DNA of 64,000 nucleotides from Undaria pinnatifida. Lineage: Eukaryota > Sar > Phaeophyceae > Laminariales > Alariaceae. A program made the position numbers and the translations under genes. This document shows positions 23,291 through 33,370 of this stretch, in pieces. Under the pieces are notes generated by a model, which worked only from the letters and a program-made list of their open reading frames with translations, did not search any database and had not been told where the DNA came from. How positions within the stretch are numbered: the stretch's first letter is position 1; each line of letters opens with the position of its first letter. The stretch covers positions 9,034,723 to 9,098,722 of the forward strand of contig JABAKD010000007.1 of NCBI GenBank assembly GCA_012845835.1. Direction: 5' to 3'.

Positions 23291-25560
23291 AAACACCTTC
23301 GACCTGGCCGGCCTGTTCCGGTTCAGGTATCAGCTATGATCGTTCCTGGACTGGGACGTAACCTCTAGTACGTCCAGGGAATGGAAACAGGGTAAGGCAC
23401 CATCCTCGAAACAGGAAACCCTCACTTGCGCAGCAACACTTTGATTCTGCTAAACCAATGTCCGGAGGATAAGGATCTGTGTTCGTATGACGTATATCTT
23501 CACACTTTGGGTGGCATATTTGAGACACTCTATCAGCACCTACTGTAGCCCTTGTAGCACACGTAACCAATAACACGCCTGAGGATGTCACTCTGGCCGA
23601 GACTAAGCGATAACGAGCGTAAATTCAGGACTGCGCGCCTGAGGAAGACACTGTCGCCGAACCAGAGCCCCAACGTACGCAAGTCCAGGACAGACTAAAT
23701 GAAAACGCGACCATCCCTCCAGGGGAGAACACGTTATCGACAACAGCCGGAGCGTCGCCGACGGGAGCAAAAATATTTTTACTTGAGGGACGAGCATCAT
23801 CGATCGGAGCTGGAGCACCTTCATCAGGAGAAGCAGCGACATCGTCAAGGGTCACGACCTTAATTTCACCTGAGGACTCACTTCCCCCATCGACTGGGAT
23901 TGCACAGGATGTACCGCATCACACTATCTCCAGTTCGGGAGCAGGCGCCTTCGCTGGGGGCACCTACGAATCGGCGTACGACAAAAACACCCCTGTCCAG
24001 CTGCTCATGAGGAATGCATCACCGGCAAAACCTCCGGAAAAATGTGTGGATTTGGACCACATCGACAGAGGCCCATGTCGTCTCTCGAAGGACGACAACA
24101 AGGTGATCAAAATCCCTAACGGAATCACTGGATTGTCATCGCGCACTTCAGAGCAACTGCACTCGTGATCGCTAGACCAACTTCATGCTGGATGGGTCAC
24201 CGGAGCATCAGGTGGATCAACAGCATCGTCTTGAATCACTGGGGTCGCTGGATCGTCGTAATCCTACAACACCGAACCATCAACTGAGTACAGGGGTCAG
24301 CAGATCGACAACATCCGCTTCACCCGGGATGGCACCAGCGGCGTTTGAGTTACATCTTCGAGACAAACTCAACAACAAGACCGATGGTCGGAAGGAGGAG
24401 ATCCACACACTGACGACAATGGGACAACAACCGTGGACAAACTCCGCGGCAGAACCCGCTGGTGTGATACACGAGGGCAGAAAGCCACAGGCGACATCGA
24501 CGGCCTTCGTGTGCACTGCCAAGCCAGCCTCAGACTTCTTCATCTTCAACGTAGGGTTGTTGACGGTGAGGCCAAGACGTAGACACTGAATGCAAAATCA
24601 ACAGTGGAGGCAGAGATGATGACGGTAATGAGCTTCGAGAAGGAAGTTCCGTGCCTCTCCATCTTCGAGATGAACTTCAACTCCTAAGCTAAGAAGAACG
24701 GGCCAAGAACATCCGACGAGGTCTATACCAACAGGCTCGAGCAACTGGAATCGTGAGATGCTATATGCATATATATATGATCAAATGCTGTACGTAGAGT
24801 GCCACATCTTCCATTTTTACGGGGCGAACGGAGACAACAACCGGTGCTGTGCATGGTTTGGAGATTGCAAAAGGTCGCAGTCAGTGCAAAGACGGGGGTA
24901 AGTCAATACATAATTTCGCCTTGATAGTTGAATATTTGAATCGTAAATTTGACTACGTCATCTCCGGTGCTTCAGGATGTACGGCAGCAAATTCCCCCAC
25001 CTGGACAACTAAAAACGGAAGATTAACATACACTAAACGTAATATCCCTCTAGACCGCGCAGTTTGTATCCAGCTGTAGATCGCTGGCAGTGATCCTTTA
25101 CCCCTTCGTTTGTGGGTGGCAGGAACAATGATACAGGCCGTTCGCTCCTGTGCTTGTTGCGGAATGATAACTACATTCACGGCTTTAGACTAAACTATTT
25201 CTACAAACATCGTCCATTCCTTGGTTGAGTACTTGTGCACACATGCAAAGGTATGTATAGTAGTAGAGAAGGATTGTTCATGTGTCCGCTAGTGTGTTGA
25301 CCCCTGCGCATTTTATCAGAATGGGTTGGCTCTACATAAAAATCATACGAAACATTTTCCACGCAGCACTTATCATTGTTGTTGTGTGCATTTTGGAATT
25401 ATGCCGTGTGACGCAGACGTAACAGGTACGTAAGTGAGTACCTAGTAGTTAAATTTCGAAATCCAATAAAATTCGACGTGTTATCGCATCGAGGGGTCGT
25501 GTTAAGATATCGTACTCATTAAAGCAGAAATAGTGTAGCAACGTATTCAATGCTGGATAG
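23290..25560. other. Degraded interior of the Copia relic
   Basis: No integrase or RT block is recognisable. 23950-24170 has Copia-linker-like text in one plus frame (TPVQLLMRNASPAKPPEKCV) with stops nearby. 25200-25560 is AT-rich and empty. Confidence 0.35.
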
Positions 25561-25599
25561 CACAAGGTATATCTGGTATAATACACGCACAGGATATCA

Positions 25600-26500
25600 C
25601 CTCATTATCTTTCGAGAGCCACCCATACCGCTGCTTCCCCCCCCCCCCCCCCCGCCCCGAACGCCCCCTTCTTCCCCATCACCCGCACCATCGCCTAGAC
25701 CTAGCACCACACGTATAACAAACCCCTCACCTAAACCCCTTCCTTTCCCCCCGCCCCCCCCGCCCCCCCGCCCCCCCCCCCGCCCCCTCCCCCGCCCCCC
25801 CCGCCCCCACCCCCCACCTCCCCCCCCCCAACCCATCCCAACCCCACCCCCTCGAACACTCCACCCTCTCTCTACTCACTGATTGTACGACTTACCCCAG
25901 GATATACATGATAAACTGATGCATTATTTCCAAAACCGTCACATTTATCCCCTCAAAATAATGTATAGTTTCCACGCACATATTGAGCTGCCCCACACGC
26001 CCCACCCCCGCCCCAACCCCCCCCCCCCAATAATAAACTGGTGCCAAAACCGTCAGATTTATCCCCTTGAAAGGATTTATAACTTACATGCACAAATTGC
26101 CCCCCCCTTCCCCCCCCCCCCCCCCCCCCCCCCCCTCCAAACCCGCTCGCTTTTGATCGAAACCAGGCCCCCACGTCCTTCAAAACTCCGCCCCCCCCCC
26201 GCACCGGTTATTCGACTTACAAGATTCACTTGATAAAAGGATACATTTCCCTCCACAGCTGTCAGATTTTGTCCCCCTCAGAAACGGGTTTTATAGTTTC
26301 CGCGCACAGACTGACTAAAATCACCCTGTTGACCCTGATAGCTACGCTGTAGTTGTAAGGGGAGTCGCCGACCTATATCCTTGATGAGGACACACAACTC
26401 GTAATGCGCGCGATCGGAGTATCACACACAGCTTGCAAAGATGGGTTTCGACGAAATCTTCGATCCCACAGCTGGAGCGTATTTTCATTTTTTATAATAG
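25600..26500 (-). repeat. Repeat C, long reverse copy with poly-C spacers
   Basis: It is the reverse complement of 10798-11390, including the GGTTGGGATGGGTTGG section, the three 'GAGGGGATAAAT' units and all conserved blocks through 'aaatacgctccagctgtggg'. The C-runs at 25639-25653, 25750-25830 and 26101-26136 are longer than their partners. It lies within or at the edge of LTR-like copy 2, apparently inserted there. Confidence 0.7.
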
Positions 26501-26502
26501 TA

Positions 26503-27140
26503 CGAACACACAACAGCAGCGTAGCACCATACGTGTTGTAGCATCGCTGCAGGTAGTCCCCTAACCATATGCAAGCATCACACGTAGCTTGGGGCCATGT
26601 GCCTGGTATTTGGTGCCGGCATATTATATCAGGTACACAGCAGTGCTGTCATGTTCATGATATCCGCTTGTATCGTACGAAGATCTGATCTGGGCCGTCG
26701 AGACCGATACATCTTACCGGTGGACCAGTGTCCTCTTGGGGCCAGACGCTAGGGTCATGATTACGCACCCCGAGATACATTGTTATATAGTTGTTGAAAC
26801 AGCAACCGGAAGGGGTCCTGCGCTTGGGTCATGTCTTGGTGGGGTCATGTAGTTTGGCGTTATCTATGATCGAGGGACAAGCGCATCACACGCCTACTCG
26901 GTCACTCACGTTACGTCCCTCATCATTTTACTCTCTGTTCGACGCAACAAAATCAATACACCGACCCTAGGCCACCGACACCATGGGTCTACACCAGCAA
27001 TGATGCGGGAGAGAGCTCGATGCTCTACGGACGAGTTCACTTCACAGTGAACCGAAGCGTTTGCCTCACTACGACCAGCTGCATCTTCGCCGGAGATCAG
27101 CTAGTTGGCTTGACACACGCAACCACATAATCCGAGACAC
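26503..27140 (+). repeat. LTR-like direct repeat, copy 2
   Basis: The partner of 20031-20700 in the same orientation, with the same order of blocks. Its upstream neighbour at 25565-25600 ('cacaaggtatatctggtat') resembles the bases just left of copy 1. That suggests repeat C was inserted near the 5' end of this copy. Confidence 0.6.
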
Positions 27141-27882
27141 CGTGGAGTGTTTGCGATGTACTAACTTTGGTTGAGTAGGAAGTTGGGCAGGAAACGTTAT
27201 AGATTTTGTATTGAAGCCGTCGAACGTCACAATCGAACGCCAACTCAACCCACTAAAATAAGCCAAAAATTAGGTTATGAAAATATGTTTTCCATGAGGA
27301 AGGGTACACTATATACCATACCCTTTTTTGTCTTTTCAAACCTGGGTTTCTCGTGGGTTGGTGACCTTCGGTTTTACGACCTTCGTCGATTTCGAAATTA
27401 GTTTTACATGTTTTCCAACCCAACAGATTATGAGAATCACAAACACCCTATCATCACGCTAGTAGCATTTTAGCTGTAACTGCAGCGCCAACGATGTGCG
27501 CTGGTGCGCTGTTCCCCAGTGTACTGCCTGCTGATTTCGGTGGGACGGCGCTATCGTGCGCGAGGAAGCTGCCGACTTCAGCAACACGCAAGATCAACGA
27601 CGTGTGCGTTGCAAGGGTTGCGCACGTCGCGCAGAACAGATCTCAAAGCGCGATCCCTGTCCAGGGCCTATATAGAAGCTCATGTTGCCGGGTGAGAACC
27701 ACAGATGATCTGAACGATCCCGAGCATGTTTCCTGTATGGGTGTGTTGGATCTATCTGTACCATCAATCAACTACAATATTGCAGTTACGATTTTGGGCG
27801 CGCTTGGGCTGTCAGTGATAGACCGTCTGGGTTCACGCTTGTTTCTCACCTTTCGCGGAACCTGTTGCCACAGACACAGGCT
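27140..27882. other. No recognisable gene
   Basis: A frame at 27494-27955 is open on the plus strand but runs into MITE-A and has no recognised domain. Confidence 0.3.
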
Positions 27883-28392
27883 GACGCGGGCTACAGTAGT
27901 AGTGGAGGTCCACCACTTTTTTTCTGGATCTCCTCACTCGATTGAGGAGGTCTGATTCCGCACAAAAAATCTGTTTTTGAGCCAACCAAAAGTGCACTCC
28001 GATGAGCAAACTCGCGTTCCAGGTACACAAAAAACGATCACTTTGCGAAACAAGCATGACATTCCGACGATTTCGGGTGAACGCCTATACCTTTTTTTTA
28101 CAAATGTACTTGAAGTTAGTAAAGGGAGGTATTTTAGGGCTCTAAAGGAGTTGAGGAGCCTCTCGTCTTTCAGAAAATGCGATCCGTGCTGTGTGTCGCG
28201 CGTGGCAAGCGTTTTAAACTTGTATATTAGGCCTTGTGCATATTCAGGGCAAATCCCCGGGTTTCCGCAACATCCCCGGGGATGGTGTTTCCGCATCCCA
28301 CCGGGGATTGGGCTTCCACATCCCCGCGGGGGTTGGTTTTACGCATCCCCTTTTGGCCAAAAAGTGCCACCTCTACCACCGTAGAACGCATC
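27883..28392 (+). mobile_element. MITE-A with an internal minisatellite
   Basis: It starts 'gacgcgggctacagtagtag' and ends 'cctctaccaccgtagaacgc'. Inside, 'catccccggggatggtgttt' recurs three to four times at 28255-28350 in units of about 30 bases, lengthening the element to about 510 bp. Confidence 0.5.
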
Positions 28393-28580
28393 TGCTACGT
28401 ACATACGGTAGAGGTACGTCAAGTACTTAGTGTTTTCACCCAATGTGGTGTAGGGTCGTCGCTAGAGGAGCTCTCTACGCTTCACCGAAAAGCTTATCTT
28501 TAAAACAAGAAAAATAAGCGTGCGCGCATCCCGATTTATGCCCACACATGGCCTAAGTATATAGAAGTATACCCAAAAAA
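28393..28580 (+). mobile_element. MITE-A, left half, interrupted
   Basis: It starts 'tgctacgtacatacggtaga' and runs through 'ggagctctctacgc', 'acaagaaaaataa' and 'catggcctaagtatat' to an A-run. The remainder ('aaaatggc', 'agatttttggg', 'cagtcattca', 'acctctagcgcagcacgg') is found at 39418-39545, after the 10.8-kb insertion. Confidence 0.55.
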
Positions 28581-28612
28581 TCAGGGTGGTGTTCGTTAAC
28601 GATATTCTAGGC

Positions 28613-28945
28613 GGTCTCAGACGGGGCGGTACTGCCACTTGCCGGTAGTTTTGCTGACGGTAGTCGGTATTTCGTTATTTGACGGTAACTACCTTGACGG
28701 ATTCGGTAAAACCAAAATGTGCCGGCAATTATGTCGGTGGTAATAAGACACAACGGTATTTTTTCGACGGTAGACGGTATTTCGATATGTGACGGTAACT
28801 GCCTTGACGGAAACGGTAAAACTATAATATGTCGGTAATATTTCGGCGGTAATGCAACACGACGGCAATTTCTTGACGGTAGACAAAATTTCGTTTTCGG
28901 CGGTAACGCCCTTGGCGGTAAACGGTAACATGAGAAATGCCGGCA
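28613..28945 (+). repeat. 'gacggta' array, left
   Basis: Short imperfect units such as 'gacggtagacggtatttc', 'gacggtaactaccttgacgg' and 'cggcggtaacgcccttggcg' repeat through this stretch. The array ends in 'gagaaatgccggcatt'. Confidence 0.7.
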
Positions 28946-28980
28946 TTTGGTTATTGTTGTTGGATATGTGCGTGCCTCAC

Positions 28981-29155
28981 AGGCGGGCAAGCTACTTCTC
29001 TTTTCATCACATCGGGATTGAGCAGTCTCATGCAAACAACAACCACCGGGAAAACAAAAAAAGTCCCTACACAAGCGGGCAAGCTACTTCTCTTTTCATC
29101 ACATCGGGATTGAACAGTTTCATGCAAGCAACAACCACCGGAAAAACAACGAAAA
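28981..29155 (+). repeat. Two ~90-bp tandem units
   Basis: 'gcgggcaagctacttctctt' plus 'ttcatcacatcgggattga' and 'caacaaccaccgg.aaaac' occur twice in a row. Confidence 0.85.
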
Positions 29156-29639
29156 AGTCGCGTCTAACTCCTCCTTCTCATCTGCCACTTTTATCCCACA
29201 CTATCGCGAGTTTTCCCCGCCTCACCCACAAGAGCTGCTCGCCTACACGACGCCAGCAACTGGTGAACTTAATCAGTGAAAGGCCTTGTGTTTCTCGTTA
29301 TCTCGTGACAGCGAAGTCTAGGCAATCTCAACAACCATGTTTGCCCTCTCCAACTGCGCCACCGCCGATTGCTGGGCACTCTTGGCTACTCTAGCTCGTG
29401 CCTGCGCTTTCGCGGCATCCAACTCGCGGACCTCGTCAACATGTGCCTGTTCAGCCGCACGAACATCAGGGAACCAGTGGAACCTTCTGACCAGAAAATA
29501 TAATATATAAAAGAACATCCGCCACATGTCGCGCGGCATCCAGTACAACAAACTACTGACGGTGCGTTTTGGGCGGTATCCAGTGTTGGCGGTACTCTCT
29601 TGGCGGTATCTACATGTTACGTTATAGGTGGGGACACAG

Positions 29640-30240
29640 AGTGACCCCTGCAGGTCTGCCAATTGAGCAGGTCCTGGGAGAGTACTCACTTTCTTTTCCT
29701 TTGTAGAGACGCAGCTTTATTCGTTTCCACCAGAGCCCCGGATAGCTTCTGAGATCGGAGGCTCGTGCCTCCGATCTATTTCCTAACTTTCCCGAATATA
29801 AAACGCCAACCTTATCATACGAAAACCATCCAAATGATCTCAAATTCGGATAATTACAGGCCTTTCGAGGCCGTATCTTAACACTAGCCCACCCTGATGA
29901 GTCACATATGCAGAAATATGGGAGATTCGGGGAAACTCCGGTTCTACGAACTAGATCATGAGTCGAAGATGCGGCTTCTCAAAACCCACTCCCACACCTC
30001 TAACCGTCTGGCTATGGAGTCAGGAACACGCGAAGAAAAGCAGTTGAAAGAAATGCAGACCCTACAACAAGGCAAACATCACCCATCAAGAACCTGCCGC
30101 ATGCCGCCGGTGTGGCGGGGGGGGCAGAAAAGGCCCTAGAACCTGCCGCATGCCGCCGGTGTGGCGGAGGGGGCAGGAAAGGCTCTACGGCAAACCAACC
30201 ACAGAAAAGTTACTATGGCGAGTCGAGCCCTCGTCGATAT
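29640..30240 (+). repeat. Retrotransposon 5' end (LTR-like and leader), inverted relative to 47090-47645
   Basis: The plus strand here matches the minus strand of 47645-47090 almost block for block: 'ttgagcaggtcc', 'gagtactcactttctttt', 'ccagagccccggatag', 'gattcggggaaactccggtt', 'gatgcggcttctcaaa'. It includes the leader ORF at 29897-30139. A 47-bp unit, 'agaacctgccgcatgccgcc' and on, is doubled at 30089-30175. The matching gag does not follow on the plus strand. Confidence 0.65.
29897..30139 (+). CDS. Leader ORF of a retrotransposon, 80 aa
   Basis: It encodes GDSGKLRFYELDHESKMRLL then a basic, Gln/Lys-rich stretch and SRTCR.PPVWRG. The copy at 47069-47386 on the other strand keeps the same residues up to a one-base insertion in its GAGGTCGAAG. 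Conservation between two copies suggests that it was once translated, either as the N-terminal part of Gag or as a small separate protein. No known domain is recognised. Confidence 0.35.
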   Translation: MSHICRNMGDSGKLRFYELDHESKMRLLKTHSHTSNRLAMESGTREEKQLKEMQTLQQGKHHPSRTCRMPPVWRGGQKRP

Positions 30241-30773
30241 GGAGGGGAGCACAGGCGCTAACACAAGGCAGAAGTCATTCGAAAAACCTCCCGCGGGCCA
30301 TCGGCAAGGCGGGGGGTTAGACGAGGAAACGACAAATATCCGGGATGGAAGGTGGCAACACCTACAGCCCCGCTAGGGGGGAAGTGATTAGACAAAAAAA
30401 ACAAAGTAGAATAAATACAACACGTGAAAGATAAAAGATGACACACAGACCCGCACATAGCCCTGTACCACGTTACGCGCGAGCAGGGTACCCTGGTCGC
30501 CCCCCGGCTCTGGGCTGAGTAGGGCGTCGGCAGGGCGAAATTGAACAATGACGGAAAAGCGACAGGCCTGCGCCTCAAAATTAGCGGCGTTTTACCCAAA
30601 CCCTGGCCCGGCACTGAGCAGGGGGTTCGGCAGGACAGAAAAAAACATAATGGGAGAACCGCCCCAAAACCCGACGAAGACCGTCAGGACACTAAGAACA
30701 ACCCAAAGACAAAGACTCACAACTCATAACCCCAAAACTGAAGAACTATCGAGGAGCGGTGGCGGCTTGGAAG

Positions 30774-33370
30774 TCAACTGGCCCCGGCCGCGCCTCGAGA
30801 TTCGTCTACGTTATGTTGGATTCCCCGAGGAAACGCACTGGCGATGTGAACTTGCAGGCACCAAGAGCCTCGTACGGCTCCCGTCGAAGTCGTGTAGCGC
30901 GCCGGGGGAAGAGGAAGTTTAATCGGTCCCGGGTCGTCCAGGAAGCGGACCAAATATACCTTGTATTCGGTAGTGCTCGCGCTGATTTTTCTAAGCCACC
31001 ATAACCCATCGTCTCCCTTGTACCAAACGTGGGCTCCCTTAGGGAGTACTGTGTCGTGGTAGCGACGGAGCCAATCGGCGCGGGGAACACAGGCGTAGCC
31101 GGTGCTAGGAAACGTTCCCCGTTGCTGCGGGAGAGCTCACGCTGTGCCGCTCCGATCCGCATTCGGCGGTAGAGGCGGTTGATTTGGCGGTGCTGGTCCG
31201 GGATTCCGGCCCAATAACGCAAGATGTGGGAGCGGGAGAGGTGAGAGTACATTTCCCGCTCCCAGGAAGGTTCGGAGAGTCCCGCCCAATGCGTCTTGTA
31301 CAGCACCGCGATGACGCCACCTCGCTCCGTACCGACTGATGACCAGTGACCTGCTCCACCTCCAGCCGTTGGAGGGGAGTCGACACGTCGTCTTGAGTGA
31401 CGTGGTACGGCGGGGACTTCTTGGAAAAGTTGTTGAGCACATACTGTGTCAGCCTCACCGGTAGGTATTTGGGCATGTCCTCGCTGTCGTGGGGGTTGGC
31501 ACAGGGTTTGCAGCGCTCGATGGCCACACGCCGACGAGCGTCCGAACCAGACACGTCGGAAGGGAGATCCAAATATAGTAGGTTGCTCCCGAGCGGCGAG
31601 CCGTCCGGGGTCTCGGCGGCGGAGCAGGGACCGACGGCCAGGACCTTTTACGGGCCCGTCCAGTTAAGCGCGAGTTTGGCCTTGAGTACCTTGGCGTCGG
31701 TGTTCGCCTTCACACCCTGGCGGATGGTAGAGGCAGAGACCCAGGCTACCGTAGGGGGGTCCCCTTTTGGGCCATTTATTTCGGTGGCTAGGGGTCACTC
31801 GCGCGAGTAACCCCTTTGTTCCTATGCAATCTTACGTTTTCTTCATGTTTTACATTGACGAAATCAATCCGCAATGCAAAGGTGATCTAAGCTGCGGCAA
31901 ACCAAGTTCCTAAACCATCTTCATCCGTAGGGTACAGAGCTACTCGTGCGAGTGGCATAAACACACCAGTGAAAATGGGGGTACCCCCCCTACCGTAGCC
32001 TTGGTCCAGAATTGTATAGCCATGCCCAACCACCAACAGTGAAGTTAGGTGCTGGACGCAGCGCGTCGGCGAGGGCGGAGTTTCTGCGGTTAACACGGGA
32101 AACGGTGAGGGCGTGGTGTGCGCGGACAATGTCGTTCGCGCGCTTTTGCCGGTCGGTGGCCAAGTCGCAATAGGCCAGGTGGTCACGGGCCAGTCTCTGG
32201 TGTCCCACGACACCTGTGCGGTCGAAAACCGTCAGGGGGAGCCGTGGGAGTCTGCCCATGTGGACCTCGTTGGGCGCCAGACCCGTCGCCGCGCTGACGG
32301 AGTTGTTGTAGGCGAATTCTACGTGGGGCAGATGCAAGTCCCAATCGTCTTGTCGCTCGTTGACGACCATAGCCAGCGTTTGTGCCATAGTGTGATTTAC
32401 CCGCTCAACGCCCCCGTTACAGTTGGGATGATAGGAGCTTGTAGCAAGCTTGTGTACACCCAACAGCTAATATACTGCTTGTGAAAGCCTGGAGCAGAAT
32501 TGCAATCCGTTGTCCGAGAGTATGGTGCGCGGGCACCATTAGGGGATGTATTGGTTCACCAAGATATTGGCTGTACCTTCCGCGGTGAACTCAGCGGCAG
32601 TGACGGGGAACATGTCGGCCCGACGACTGAAGCGATCGGTGAACAGCAGGATGTAGGTGTTGCCTCGTGGTGTGACCGGAAGGGGGCCGAAGTAGTCAAC
32701 ACTGACGGCGATACCTGGACCTTCCGGCAGAGGCATTGTGATGATGGGCCAGCGGACAGTCAGCCATGGGGTTTTCCGCGCTTGGAACTTCAAGCAGTGG
32801 CGAAGCCACCACCGGGTGCACACACTAATGCCAATCCACCAATAAGAACGCTCCAGCATGCGTAACGTGCGCGTGGTGCCTAGGTGACAAGAGGCCGTCA
32901 AGTGACAAGCTTGGCATGATCCAAGGGTGCATGAGCAGAGGAACGAAGATGCGAACTGGCTCGTCGTTTAGCAAGCAAGCAGCTCGCCCCACAGAGTTGG
33001 GTTTGTCAGAGCTTGTTGGCAGGAGTGTCGGGTTACGGACGAGTAGGACGATGTCGTCGTCGGTTGTACGTAATCGACCCTTACCCGCCAGCTCCCAGAT
33101 GTCTGAGAGAGAGAGGGACGCTTGGGCGAGGGGTAGCATGCCAAGAAGTCGGGTGGCAGGGCCGACGGCCGGCCGATAGAGATGTGACGTATCGTGGCGT
33201 GGCACGTCGGCTCTGCGTACTGTTCGCGCTTCCAATCGGCGTGCGAATAACGCGCGACGGAATCCGCGAACCGCAATTCAGCAGTGTCGTCGAGGGCATC
33301 CGACCTGGTAGGTATATCCGGCGTGTTACCAGAAGGAGGCGTAAGCCGTAGGAGCGGAGTTCCCATAGGC
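30774..33370 (-). pseudogene. Gypsy integrase with chromodomain and Tudor-like tail, interrupted
   Basis: Reading on the minus strand: a linker with DSVARYSHADWKREQ (about 33280), the integrase zinc-binding region (HLGTTRTLRMLERSYWW, 32880 on), and the catalytic core. The core keeps Asp at 32695-32697 (VDYFGP), Asp at 32512-32514 (LSDNG) and Glu at 32404-32406 (NGGVERVNH). A chromodomain (KTHWAGLSEPSWERE, about 31280) follows, then a Tudor/SH3-like segment (VWYKGDDGLWWL to VRFLDDPG, about 31045-30920), with the stop at 30774-30776. Integrase would insert the cDNA and the tail may read chromatin. Breaks: a frameshift near 32530, TAG in place of Gln before LLGV, an in-frame TAA in WTGP.KVLAV, a frameshift after the VTGHQSVR block, and a 269-bp MITE-B. 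RT and RNase H were not found upstream. Confidence 0.85.
31738..32006. mobile_element. MITE-B, complete (269 bp), inserted in the Gypsy integrase
   Basis: The left end GACCCAGGCTACCGTAGGGG and the reverse of the right end GACCAAGGCTACGGTAGGGG are inverted repeats of about 22 bases. CAGA occurs on both sides (31734-31737 and 32007-32010). Removing element plus one CAGA restores the integrase frame of the C-terminal domain (Tyr-Asn-Ser-Ala-Ser-Thr), so the insertion boundaries are well supported. The inside has 'ggtcactcgcgcgagtaacc' and 'actcgtgcgagtgg'. There is no ORF. Confidence 0.85.

Noticed and set aside
25550..26233. Proline-rich plus-strand frames
   Set aside because: They arise from the poly-C sections of repeat C.
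27494..27955. 153-residue plus-strand frame
   Set aside because: It runs into MITE-A sequence, lacks any family motif and has no splice or context support.
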